Part shown: positions 52,932 through 63,939 of the stretch, in pieces
Layout of the letters: every line of letters begins with the position of its first letter
Position numbering within the stretch: the first letter of the stretch is position 1
NCBI RefSeq assembly: GCF_000003605.2
Contig: NW_003109081.1
Location: 597,419-661,418 of the forward strand
Direction of reading: 5' to 3'
DNA from: Saccoglossus kowalevskii
Lineage: Eukaryota > Hemichordata > Enteropneusta > Harrimaniidae
Length of the DNA stretch: 64,000 nt
Translations under genes and position numbers: made by a program
The notes under the pieces: model-generated
What the model was told of the DNA's origin: nothing
What the model saw: only the letters and a program-made list of their open reading frames with translations
Database searches by the model: none

Positions 52932-53011
52932 AATCACGTCGATACCGCGCGAGTCTAATACGTCGACGCCTAGGAAGCTGAAAAGAAGTAAGGTGTCTGT
53001 ACACCTATCTG
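52932..53011 (+). CDS. Possible exon of an unrecognised gene
   Basis: Between a poly(T)-AG acceptor and a gtaaaa donor, one frame is fully open and GC/CpG-rich: ITSIPRESNTSTPRKLKRSK, then VSVHLS. It stands out from AT-rich flanks. It lies 5.5 kb beyond PCDH15, so an extra alternative PCDH15 3' exon or another gene are both open. No homology is recognised. Confidence 0.25.
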
Positions 53012-53032
53012 GTAAAAAGTGATATTTTCAAC

Positions 53033-54595
53033 TTGTTGAAAACCGCAAGTCTGGTAGCTTAGATATTATGTATACACATGTATATATACCGTATCACCCC
53101 GGGCACGCGCCCAGGGGCCTGAACATACAAAATCGGGAAATATTGGGGGTGGGCGCTTACCCGAGGACCACCCCAAAAAAGATTTTAAAAAGTTGTTTTT
53201 GTGATCGTATGATAAGGTCAAATAAAGGAATGCTTTCGTACACTTTGTACACGTACTTATTTATTGATTTATGCGAGATTTCAATAAACGTGAGCACTCC
53301 ATCAAGAACTGTGGGGAACACTAAGACACAGAGTCGAATTTCAAGAATAAAACTTGTTTTATGTCAGCGAATGAAGTTGTATTACTCACTGAAATTGGCT
53401 ACAAAGTATGGTAAGTATTACAATCAATGCACGGTTACTTTTTTAGTACCGGTAACCGTGATCAGTGCAAGTCGAAACGGCCGGGAAAAACTACCGCTTG
53501 TAATCCAAGATGGCGATGACCTCATTAGCATAATTTCGTTCACGCACGTATTGATACATTGCATCGTAATTACTGAAGAATAGCAGACAGGGTTATGAAA
53601 CAAATAAACCTTTTATTGCTGATGGGAAATGTTTACAAAATATTGTGAATACGTAAACATATCAAAATGGCGATACATAAAAAACAGACTGAAAACAATC
53701 TCTGGTCGACCTCATTAACATGATTTATTCACGCACCCACACACGTGACAAAATTACGAAAATAACGATGATGCAACAAGTTCCTATCGTCGGCATGCCT
53801 CATTATGGTTATCGGCAAAATGTTTTTTCTTCAACAACAGAAAAATAATCCACATGCTGTGAAGAAGGAAGGAAAGAAAGTAGCAAGTTTACAACATGAT
53901 GTCTCAAAAGTGCTAGCTCCCGTTATGGATTCACAGTCAGCGAAATGCTACATTTTGAAACCAAAGTGCTTCAAACCACTCACCAAGGTATGGATCGTTG
54001 CAATATTGGATTCATCGTGAATGAAGAGAAAGCAGAACGTGTGCGCCACATGCTGCGTGGTTCATCTTACGTCGTTAAGTTCCAATGAGTTTTTACGTAT
54101 AAACACAAACAAAGCGGCCCTTTTCATGGCCACCACACACTCCAAAAAGAGAACTACCGTAACAAACACACTATTTAAATAAATCAAACGCGTTCGTTTT
54201 TGACAAATAAAACTTTATTGTTGACCCCATTCTTGGCTAAAAATCACCCTGGGCGTTTAACCGAGGATGTCCCCAACATGTAACTTTTGTGAAAACAGGG
54301 GGGTGGGCGCTTGCCCGGGGAGGGGCGCGTGCCCGGGGTAATACGGTACTACATGTGGACCTCTCTCAGATTTGTTCAATTCGTGATGATATCTTTGATT
54401 CTCTAATTTTGATGATTATTTTTGTAATTTGTTGAAAACCGCAAGTGTGATTGCTTTGATACTATGCATATTGGTACATCAGGGAGACCTCTCAAATTCG
54501 TCCATTTCGTGATATCTTCAATTATCTAATTTTGATGAATTCTTGTTGAAAACAGCAATTACGATTGCTTTGATACTATACATATTATTCATTTT
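53033..54595 (+). repeat. About 115-bp tandem repeat split by a transposon
   Basis: Units start 'ttgttgaaaaccgcaagt' and contain 'gctttgatactatgcatatt' and 'gacctctc'. Starts are at 53033, 54431 and 54544 (the last partial). The first unit is interrupted at about 53086 and resumes at 54349. Confidence 0.75.
53087..54348. mobile_element. 1.26-kb inverted-repeat transposon, non-autonomous
   Basis: Ends 'taccgtatcaccccgggcac' and 'gtgcccggggtaatacggta' are inverted repeats with GC-rich subterminal 'gggtgggcgcttacccg' motifs on both sides. The two interior frames (53068-53583 and 53805-54020) have no recognisable transposase. The superfamily is not assignable by eye. Confidence 0.8.
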
Positions 54596-55386
54596 TATAA
54601 TTGATATCTTTAATTGAAATAGGCATTGCTAACAGTGTAGCTATGTCAGCCGAGAGGCTGCTTGTTGTATTTTTAAAACATCACTACCTGCGGCCCTGGA
54701 AAATTAGGGCATATTCGTGAAAACATGTAGTTATATTTTTTTGTAAAGTCAATGTATACAGGAGACATTAAACATAATGTATCATTTCATTGAAAAAATT
54801 TGCATGAGTGATATTTTAATCAAATATTCATTAATCCTTTCACCACCACTCAAACAATAGTCAGCAAGTTGGGTACACTTCCAGGAGTATTAAAAGAGGT
54901 GTTAAAAGAAATAAAAGCAAATTATTGCAAAAAGATTTATTTATACAATATATATAGAACAGATATCTGTCAGACTTTTCCCAAAGTACCTCTGCCTCCC
55001 ACTGACTGCCAGTTTATGTTATACTTATTTTGGCATAAAAACCAACAATTAGCCAGGTAGTTCGGAATTTTATATTATCTACATCAGTTATATTATTGGA
55101 TTTAAAAAGAGGGTGTACTTATGTTGTCAATTCTCGGTCTAAATAACCTAGTTCTGCAAAACCAAACATCAAAATCTACAGAAATGGCTTGAGCATCGGG
55201 TCTGGTCTTAAACGTACTGGTATTGTGTCGCCAGTATCAATTTTCCTATAACCCAGGAATACCCAGAAACCATGACTTTAAAGAACAGTGCATGTATTGT
55301 TGGGCCCTGGTTATCATCTGATAACGTCAAATCAGAAAAGTCGTTAAATAGAGACTCTTGAGTGATTGTAATCTGAAGATACATTG

Positions 55387-55686
55387 CTAAGAGAGCGACG
55401 CCAGGTCAGAAACTTCAGCCCTGAAGTCCCACTTCCAAAAAAGTACATATTCCTTATTGTCAATAAGAAACAGACAGTGTTCAGAGCAGGCTATCTTCAT
55501 GTCATTTGACAATAACAATCTGTGGTCTGACATTTGTATCACTCGATCTTCACGGTTTGCATATTTATCGTTACCTGTTGTAAATTTTTCTTTTGTTAGA
55601 TTCAATTTGATGACTTTGCAACATGGGATTGTCCATGTAATACTCTCACTGACTTCCAGAACGGTTACAGCAAATTCTGTAAATTC
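55387..55686 (-). CDS. Possible last exon of an unrecognised minus-strand gene
   Basis: On the minus strand, after 'tttttattatag' at 55687, a frame stays open for 99 codons to TAG: EFTEFAVTVLEVSESITWTI, then SDHRLLLSNDMKIACSEHCL and FWKWDFRAEVSDLASLS. Composition looks like folded protein with Cys and Trp. It lies downstream of the nuclease-like exons on the same strand but does not resemble EXO1. I do not recognise the family. Confidence 0.35.
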   Translation of the reverse strand, partial: EFTEFAVTVLEVSESITWTIPCCKVIKLNLTKEKFTTGNDKYANREDRVIQMSDHRLLLSNDMKIACSEHCLFLIDNKEYVLFWKWDFRAEVSDLASLS

Positions 55687-55949
55687 CTATAATAAAAACA
55701 AAAAAAAATCACTTAATTTTCTCAAAGAGATGGGGTTAATTGTAGTGTTTGGAGGGCATCCATTTTCAAGGTCAATTTATAAAATGGCCTTAGCATTTTT
55801 GGAAGTGATAATTTCCCTTGTTTTTGGTGCTAGATGTACACCCCTTAATTGTGTCTAATACCCGGTAGGAAATCCTGTTTTACTGTCAAGGTCTGAATGA
55901 TTCACACAATGCAAATTACTGACCAAGATATGTATTTACAATTCCTTAC

Positions 55950-56950
55950 CTTGTTGTACAGGTGGTTTATGAGCATTTATTGTCAATAAAGTTCTTGTTG
56001 ATAGGTTGCCCAGAACCAGATTAAATGCTGCATTTTGAAGTAACACTGTGTATTGAGGAAAGAAATCAATATACAGGTAAATTATTTTGTACTTTAACAA
56101 CTATGAAGAACACTACAGTGCTATCGATACTTTGACAACATTTCTCATTTGGATTGTGCCCAGAGTGGGAGTATGGATTAACGTAAAGCAACTATACTGT
56201 CTAGAGGACACACCTTGAAGTCTGCACATATTAAACTTATATTAATCTGCGATGCTCAGAATCAAGTAAAATGGCAATATTTATTGTTTTCAGGTTACAA
56301 CCTTTATTTTTACATATTTAAACATGGTAGGCTATAGTTTACCTGTGCAACACTGCAAAATTGCAGCTAAACAGTTATTTATGGTGATACAATGACAGAT
56401 TTATAATAATAGAATCTAAGCTTATTGTTCTTTATGTCAAGTTGAGTCGTTATTAAACTGAAAGGATACTCTCCAGCATAGTGCACGTCAGGGTGAGAAG
56501 AATCATTATCATATGGATTTAAGATGTTCCTGGTCTTCATATCAAACACTAGATGATATTTGAATGTGTTCACAGTTTTCCTAAAATCGGCTATGTAAGT
56601 GTCGGGATAACCACATTTCAATTCAGATAGAACCCTGTCCTTGGAATAGCCTAGAAAATAAATAGAAGATGTTAAATTAAAACATAACAGTTAATTTTCA
56701 ACTGCTACATTTAATTTTATCAACTGATACAACTTATAAATTCTGTAGTTGGACTATACCAAAATGCATTCTATTTCAATAGGTATAAAAATTAATTTAA
56801 TTCCTTGCACAGCTCAACCTAAAACATTTTAGATTTTTTACATTTTGCCTTATAAATGTCCTCATCTTTAATTCTAATTCAATTGCTCGTTTTATGCCAA
56901 TCCCAGGAATTGATGGTTGACAATATACAGATGTTTACAAACTTGGTAAA
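55950..56950 (-). pseudogene. EXO1/XPG-type nuclease fragments, probably broken
   Basis: Three exon-like pieces on the minus strand. 56842-56950: KFVNICILS and, shifted, PSIPGIGIKRAIEL (EXO1 KFRYMCILSGCDY and GIGLAKACKVL). 56470-56650: YIADFRKTVNTFKYHLVFD, then NPYD and HYAGEY (EXO1 INGFIRANNTFLYQLVFD, LNAYEDD, SYAGQY). 55950-56045: LLQNAAFNLVLGN (EXO1 DSIALQIALGN). Order and spacing match the helix-hairpin and C-terminal part of the XPG/EXO1 core. The GCDY region is missing and exon phases do not match, so it looks dead. The catalytic N-terminal half is replaced by LINE sequence. The source could be host EXO1 or an XPG nuclease carried by an Academ-type DNA transposon. Confidence 0.6.
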
Positions 56951-56989
56951 TTGAAAGATTGATACATTCAGATTCCACTAAACGGGCTG

Positions 56990-57720
56990 TTTAAAACTAT
57001 AGAGGGCGTCTCATCTACAAAGTACCTGGGTATGACAATTGACAATACATTTAATTGGAAAGAACACATAGAAAGGATTTGTAAAACTATTTCACCTAAA
57101 AATGGTATTATGTCTAAAATTCGTCATTTTGTCCCACGATCTACTCTTTTGTTGCTTTACAACTCTCATTTTACCAAATATTACTTACTGTATTGAAATA
57201 TGGGGTAACACCTACAAAACCTTTATTAACAAAATTCTACTACTCCAGAAAAAAAATGTTTTGTTTGATAAAGTTTTAAGATTTTAGTGTCCCACGGCTC
57301 TCCCATTTAAAAAACTAAATATTTTAGACATCTATAAACTCAGTAAGTTCCACACCTGTCTATTTTTTATCTTTGCCCATAATGTTGACCACCAATTTAA
57401 ATCTTTTCCTTATAACTATTCGACACGTCACGCTACTAGTTCCAATTATTATATTCTGAGAATGAACTTCCTGATTCCATAAAAATTATCAAAAGCAGAC
57501 ACATATTTAAAAATACATTAAAACTGTATCTCATGAATGTGTCATGTAATTTTTAAAAGTCAGTATATAATTATTTTTCATTTATATTTAATTTAGTTAA
57601 GTGTGCTATAATGCATTTAATTAATAACATCAGTATTATGGGGCCACAGATTAGACTAGTTTGTATGAACTACTAGTATATCTGTGGTCCTCACTAAAAT
57701 TACTATTATTATTATTATGT
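56990..57720 (+). mobile_element. LINE 3' end, CR1/L2-like, with (TTA)n tail
   Basis: Across frames: STKYLGMTIDNTFNWKEHIE, then PNITYCIEIWGNTYKTFIN and KKLNILDIYKLSKFHTCLFF. This is the C-terminal region of CR1/L2-type reverse transcriptase (YLGV-ID, W-x-x-H, Y-x-x-x-x-WG). At least two frame changes. The 3' end has 'ggccacagattagac' and (ATT)n at about 57700-57718. Confidence 0.8.
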
Positions 57721-57721
57721 A

Positions 57722-58198
57722 TATTATTTAGATCTGAATCAAAGCTGGCATATTTGGAATCACAATCAATGCGTAATAATATTATTGTTCATGGCATAGA
57801 CGAAGCTGAAACGGGCAGGGAATCATGGGAAGAATCTAAAGAAAAAGTGAAAGCGTTATTGAAAGCTGAACTCGATATAGATAATGTAGAAATAGAGCTT
57901 GAACACCCGCTCCAAACCTCGACTAATTGTTGTGCAATGTAGAGGTTACAAACAAAAAAGTCAGATTATTTCTACTGCTGTAAGAAACTGGAAGGATAAG
58001 GATTCACGTTACCGGATTACTAACCAATTTCCTGACCGCGTTCGATATGTTAGGAATGAACTGTTTAGATTTATGAGTAAAGCTAGAAATGAAAATAAAC
58101 GTTGTACAATGTCATATGATAAATTGATTATTGAAGACAAGACATACATATATGACGATGAAAACGATGATATTAAACAAGCTGACGGCCGGAGATAG
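57722..58198 (+). mobile_element. LINE ORF1 remnant
   Basis: Frame 1 has LAYLESQSMRNNIIVHGIDE and EKVKALLKAELDID. After a frame change near 57900 comes RNWKDKDSRYRITNQFPDRV, then SKARNENKRCTMSYDKLII. This is the layout of L1/CR1 ORF1 proteins (RRM-like part followed by a C-terminal nucleic-acid-binding domain). It is part of the element that continues to about 62.04 kb. Confidence 0.65.
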
Positions 58199-58237
58199 GA
58201 AGTTGGTCGAGGCCCTAAACACGGTAAGACTAGATTT

Positions 58238-59129
58238 GTGAACCATGAAATAAGCAACAATGTAGCCCACAATAAGAGCAATGTTTTAAAACTGTTCTTA
58301 AATGTGAGGGGTCTTAAAAGTAAACTAGTATCTAATGAATTTAAAGGTCTAATTTCGAAATTTGACATAATTGGTCTTCTGAAAACTTGGGCTGAAACTG
58401 AACAATTATCTGATATCCCTGGTTATGTAAGTTTTAATAAACCGAGGAAGAAATTGCATAAACGTGGAAGGAACTCTGGCGGGGTAGCTGTGTATGTCAA
58501 AAATTCCATAGTAAATGGTGCGACTCTGTTAAAGTGTGAATTACAGGACATAATTGTACTATATTTAAAAAATAACTTTAATTTTAATTCTTCAAGAGAT
58601 GTTATTTATTTTTGTGCTTACATCCCACCTGAATATTCCACAACATATGACATGTTACATGATGAAAACGGTATTAATCTTTTAGAAGAGTGCATGACAA
58701 ATATTCTAAACAATTATTCCAATGTAGATATTGTGTTAACTGGGGATCTAAATGCAAGAACTGCCAAACTGAATGATTTTATTACAGATGATAGTTTTAC
58801 TTATTTACCAGTGGGTATATACTCAAGTGATAATTTTGCACGTTCACGCGAGTCAAAAGATAGAGTAGTAAATAATTACGGGAGATGCCTAATTTCACTA
58901 TGTAAAACCTTTGATATACACATTGCGAATGGCCGTAAGGAATCTGACGCCAAAAGGGGAATTTACTTGCTTTGCTAATAATGACAGTAGCCTTGTTGAT
59001 TATATGATTTTTTCATCGCCTATGTTTAGTTCGGTTTCGCACTTTTCAGTTCTTTTAAGTGATTACTCTGACCATTTGCCTATTGTTGCATTGGTGGATC
59101 TAAAAGCACAGATTGCCCTATTGCATTAG
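58238..59129 (+). mobile_element. LINE ORF2, APE-type endonuclease domain (dead)
   Basis: FLNVRGLKSKLVSNEFKGL, then LLKTWAE, GGVAVYVKN, TGDLNARTAKLND and, in another frame, SLVDYMIF and SDYSDHLPIVALV. These are the N, E, GD-N and SDH motifs of APE endonucleases. The usual catalytic E of L-x-E-T-W is K here. There is one frame change near 58960. Confidence 0.8.
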
Positions 59130-59344
59130 ACCGACTAATTTAGGGGTAAAACTGCATGGAATTACTAAGTTTAAGTGGAAACAGGAACTTGGGACTACAT
59201 TTAAAGACAGAGTTTCAGACTCAGATAGATGGCGTTCGGTGAGGAATGCACTAGATAGAGGCGATGTTGATAATACTATTGAATGCATTGGCAATATTTT
59301 AAAATATGCCAGTTCTGATATAAAAGTGCAATTTAAGCCTCTTA

Positions 59345-60182
59345 TTGTCACTTTTAGCGGACGGGAAAGACAATAAAACCCTATGGGACAATATCAGATC
59401 ATTACGGAGGAAAGGAGGGAAAGATGATATCTCGGCAGATGAGTGGGTTAATTACTTTCGTAATTTATTTCAGTCTAATTTATTAGAAGCAGTGACCACA
59501 GGGCATAATTTGGATGATGAATTAATAGACTCCTCTCTGAACATGCCCATCACTGAAGCGGAAATCCGAGCTGCCATTCAAAAACTAAAAACCCCAAAAA
59601 CACCGGGGATGGATGGGATACCTAGTGAATTTCTTAAAACAGACAATATTTTGATGCCATATCTTGTTGAGCTTTTTAACTTGATTTTTGATTCTGGAAA
59701 ATTCCCGACCGGTTGGTCAATTGGGGTTATCGTACCTATACACAAAAGTGGAGACACCGGCAATGTGAATAATTATCGAGGTATCACATTATTGGATAAT
59801 TTTAGTAAAGTGTTCACTATTGTAATGAATGAACGACTTGTATATTGGGCGGAAGTGGATAATAAATTGTCGGAATGTCAAGCTGGGTTCAGGAAAGGAT
59901 TTTCCACCATGAATAATGTTTTCTCGCTGTACGCGATCATTCAAAAATATTTGGGGAAAAAAGGTGGCAGATTTTATTGTGTTTTTGTGGACTTCGCAAA
60001 AGCGTTTGACACAGTCAACCGCCCCCTTGTTGTTTGTGTTGTTGCTAGAAAATGGTATACGAGGTGAAATGCTTACAATGATTAAGAGTATATACGCAGA
60101 TGTTAAAGCATGTGTTAGAGTGGGAATATATGACACAGAACAGTTCAGTTGTCCAGTAGGGGTCAGGCAAGGCTGTGTATTA
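59345..60182 (+). mobile_element. LINE ORF2, reverse transcriptase 5' half
   Basis: LKTPKTPGMDGIPSEFLK, IVPIHKSGDTGNVNNYRGIT, ECQAGFRKGFSTMNN and FVDFAKAFDTVNR are RT motifs 0 to A. A frame change follows, then SIYADVKACVRVG and GVRQGCVL (motif B). The YADD motif, expected next, is lost because a DNA transposon lies at 60183. The C-terminal part resumes at 61.4 kb. Confidence 0.9.
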
Positions 60183-61355
60183 CAGCAATTCCAGGCGCTG
60201 ATTTGACGCTGAAGTAGTGCTAGATGTTGATAATTTACTACAATAGGTTACACACTTTGTTTTCACATTTACATAAGTTGTTACAAATAATGCAGACAGC
60301 ATGTCTGCAAATTGAAGCGCACCGGAAGAAAGCTCCGGCCATAAAAGTGGCGGTACACAAGTTTTGAATTTTTGCCCCAATAAACGAACTAGGCTCCATT
60401 AGTTTCATACTGCAATTTGCGTCACATGTTATTTCAGTGAGAGGGGCGCATAAAGTGGTGGCACTGTAAAGAACGTTAGTTACCCGTAGAGTTATTTTAC
60501 AGAACCAGCTGACCGACTGATCATGACAGAATTATTGATCAAAGTGCATTGTTCCTACTATGGAAATATCAGTATCACGCCGATGTATACACTGAAAGCT
60601 GCCTGCAACAAATGTCATAAGAAGACTTCATCAAGTATATCAATAATGAAATTGAATACATAAAGTAGAAGGGGATTATTAGTTCTCGACGATGAGAACC
60701 AAAAGGTTGATGTGTCACCAAAAATAATCGCTTTAAAAAGGTTATCACTAGCAAAACATGATCACACGTCTGGGGAGGGTTGCCGCCGTCCATACAGTCT
60801 TCAAGTAGTTTTTGTCGAATTTCCCGTCCGTAAATGCGCGGCCGCAATGTTTTATAATATTCGTCATAGTCTATAACGTTGTCAGTTAGTTTTTTAGTCG
60901 CGGATTGGTCGCTCTTACGCTTCCTTGGCAGGATACTCTCGGTGGTAACAAACCATTTGACGATATTATAAGCTGTCTGCTTTGAAACACAATTTCGTTC
61001 TCCGATCTCAGCAAATGATAGTCCACGAAAATACAAATCGCCAACTCTTGTTCTCACTTCAACTGGTTTGTTGACTCCTTGCTACTCCATCATGGTGCTT
61101 GTCGATTTGTAGACACGAAATCAACACGGCGACCGACAAAAAGTGAATGAAAGACAGAAGCGCCTCAAAGTCTAGGTGTATCTAACTTTGTAGCAAAAAT
61201 AGAAAACATTGTCGGCAATATCTGTCAATCATTCCCCTGATTTGCAGCTGATGTTTATATTTCTAGTTACAACTTCTGCAAATTTGAAAACAAAGTGTGT
61301 AACTTATTGTAGTAAGTTATCAACATCTAGCACTACTTCAGCATCAAATCAGTGC
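60183..61355 (-). mobile_element. Tc1/mariner-like transposon inserted in the LINE
   Basis: Left end 'cagcaattccaggcgctgat' after a TA (60181-60182). Left terminal about 120 bp match in inverse the segment at 61240-61355 ('tagtgctagatgttgat', 'acactttgttttca'). The right tip falls in a 50-N gap (61356-61405). The minus strand (60575-61057) codes RTRVGDLYFRGLSFAEIGER, then VSKQTAYNIVKWFVTTESIL and YGREIRQKLLE, a paired-type helix-turn-helix as in Tc1 transposases. The DDE domain is absent. An ATG ATG GAG TAG just upstream suggests the original start is broken. Confidence 0.85.
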
Positions 61356-61405
61356 NNNNNNNNNNNNNNNNNNNNNNNNNNNNNNNNNNNNNNNNNNNNN
61401 NNNNN
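61356..61405. other. Assembly gap (50 N)
   Basis: Run of N at the right end of the Tc1-like element. It hides the right terminus and target duplication. Confidence 0.99.
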
Positions 61406-62040
61406 GGAAGAAGTAAGATGCTAAGCAATTGTATCTTCTTTTAGTACGGGAAGACTAACGTGGTAAAATTAACTGGGTAACGCATATTTAAGATATTTTG
61501 AATAGGTGTGGATTTGGGATAGTGCGGATCAATCAAGGAGTAGGAAATGAAATTGCATTCCTCGCAAATTTTGCACATAGAATTAGGGACATGTGGCAAC
61601 AGGAATAGTGGTAAGAATGCTCAACTATGAGCCGCCTAAATTTGTTCTGCCAGGTAAAACGACACTATACTGTAGAAAAATGTATTATCAGTGTAAGTGT
61701 GAACAAACATAGGAAATCTTTATCAAGGTTTCGTTGCTCGAGTCACCAATTAGCAATAGAACCTGGCCGTATGCATAATGTAGATCGTTTTGAAAGGAAA
61801 TGTGTATTATGCAATAGCGGAATAATTGAAAATGAATTACATCTAATTTTCGAATGTCCCATATACCAAGCCTACAGAGACGAGCTATTACCACGTTGGT
61901 CATTACATGACCAGGGACACCACACTTTCATAAAATTAATAACAAGTGAGGTACCCATTACACTTTGTAATTTGTCAAAATTCCTGTATCAAGCTGTTGG
62001 ACATCGTTGATCCATCTTGTAAAATACAAGGCTAGATAAT
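61406..62040 (+). mobile_element. LINE ORF2 C-terminal part after the transposon
   Basis: Weak remnants around 61500-61610 (GIVRINQGVGNEIAFLANF) and then KHRKSLSRFRCSSHQLAIEP, RKCVLCNSGIIENELHLIF and ECPIYQAYRDELLPRW. This is the LINE C-terminal CxxC..H..C knuckle. Together with 57722-60182 it makes one element of about 3 kb without the inserted transposon. The 3' end is near 62.04 kb. Confidence 0.8.
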
Positions 62041-63420
62041 GAATCGAAGTGATCTATGCGTGTACTTTATTAACAGATAACACTGAAGAACACAACGCAA
62101 GGAATTGTGGTACAACTCATTAATTATACATGACATCGTCTCCTCAGCCAATCAGAAATCACATCTAGTATTATATGACGTGTACAAAGTGAACAAATTA
62201 AGTTTATCCTAACACAAGCTTTTAAGTTAAGGTCAGAGGTACTAAGGGAAGTGACCGAAAACAAACTGGGCGGTTTCCCGCGCGCTCCGACAACACCCGG
62301 GAAGTCAGCAGAAGCTCCTTGACCGGCTGAGGGTTCCCGTCAACACTGGCACGTTTCCGGGGTTAGCCGGCGCTCATTGTTCATGATTATAATCCTATTG
62401 TTCAAATGTTCTCACCTTTCTAAAGAAAAAAAAACGACAGACTTTTCACAACTCCCTGAAAAGGAGTACCACTTTTATCAACGAGTTACTACATTTGTTG
62501 CGATGTTTTCACTGTCTACAGAGTATTTTTAATATATTCACGCAAATTGACCCATGTCTGACCTCTAGTCTAGGCGAGATATGTGTTGGGCAACGTTCTG
62601 CAGAACTTCCAAGTGCTGAGTTTAAGTTCCACGATTGAAAAAAAAAATAAAAATAACATACAACTCCATTTTATATCAGGCCATTGTTGTTAATATTGTA
62701 CTCAGTTTAAAATGACAGCACTCCAAACTGAACACTCCGTATTATGTAATGTACAGAATATTTCGTTGTCGACCGTATCGCTGACCAAATGTATGGGCAG
62801 TCAAACAATTCACAGTCGTATCATTTAAATTATGCCATTGTGCTTGTTGTGAATATTATATAGCCGGTCCAACTGGCGTTGTAGAGGCGTGTATGATATA
62901 CATTTTGCCGTTGTGTTAAAAATATTTTTTTCATTAGTGATAAGCTCCTTGGCCACCCACCTTTCCAAAGACAAAAAACGACCGACTATTTACAAGTCCC
63001 TGAAGAGGAGTATGGTGGCCTAGGGCTGACAGTGATTAATACTAAAACAAATTGTTTGGTTTTTTTGGGTTAATTTTGTGCAAAAAACATTTTAATTTGA
63101 AAAATATATACAAAATGAGATTAAAATTAAATCAAAACTGAAATTAAAATGAAATCTATTAAAAAATTAAATAGAAATGAAAATCCATTTTGAAAATTAA
63201 AATGAAAGTAATCATTTCAAAAATAAAAGTAAAAACAAATTGAAATGAAATTCATTTAGAAAATAAAACGAAATTCATTTTAAAAATAAAAGTAAAAGCA
63301 AATAGAAAATAAAAGCCAAATGAAATTCCTTTCGAAAATGAAAATAAAATGAAATTTATTTCGAAAATAAAAGTAAAAGCAAAGTAAAATGCAATTCACA
63401 TCATCTATGAACTAGAGCTG
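62041..63420. other. Intergenic region with a direct repeat and A-rich low-complexity tract
   Basis: 'agctccttgaccgg' plus 'cacctttctaaagaaaaaaa' (62312-62472) recur in diverged form at 62941-63014. From 63090 to 63395 imperfect units of 'aaaataaaagtaaaagcaaa' and 'gaaattcattt' alternate. No gene is seen. Confidence 0.6.
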
Positions 63421-63619
63421 CCATACGGCCGACAGAAGACATCTATACCGGCATGCTTTTCGTTTGCCTATGTTATAACATGCTACGGGACAAATGGCAG
63501 CCCTAGGCTATCGATTAAAGAAAAGTGAGAAAAAAAATCGTTTTGCTTCCCGAGCCTACAACTGCCATGTATACCAGCATACATTGCGGTGTTTACCACG
63601 GAAGTACAGTTGCTAATTG

Positions 63620-63939
63620 AATTTACACACGATGTGCACGTTTCTGTCGTCTGCTAGTCGTTAGCAAAGACCCTGGAACAAGGATCCTTCCAAAGCCGAC
63701 GCCAACGGGAAACGGGGTAAGTAGTACAGGACAAAATATATAGTTTCCGAGGTAGTTATGTTGATTTTAATATTAATACAATAGGCAATCGTGACACATT
63801 ATCGGGCGTTGTAATGAACTCGTATTCCATTTAATTTCACAGGCAATGGCTACCGCTTGGAAACATTTTAAGGACGCCATGAAAGAAAAACGAACCGGGA
63901 AAAGGAAGGCAAGAAAAGATCGGGAGAACTCTGAGATCG
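63620..63939 (+). CDS. 5' end of an unrecognised gene (5' UTR exon and first coding exon)
   Basis: CpG-richer sequence near 63.42-63.72 kb ends in a strong donor (gtaagt at 63717), then an acceptor 'atttcacag' at 63842. The following exon starts GC and ATG at 63846: MATAWKHFKDAMKEKRTGKR, then KARKDRENSEI, with a gttagt donor at 63940. The N-terminus is very basic, nuclear-localisation-like. The rest lies beyond the window. The 5' boundary is a guess. Confidence 0.45.

Noticed and set aside
53068-53583. Long open frame as a gene
   Set aside because: It starts outside and runs through the inverted repeat of a transposon; no domain is visible.
54856-55060. Open frame GTLPGVLKEVLKEIKANYCK on the plus strand as an exon
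   Set aside because: AG and GT sites exist, but composition is A-rich, no homology is recognised and no neighbouring exon fits its phase.
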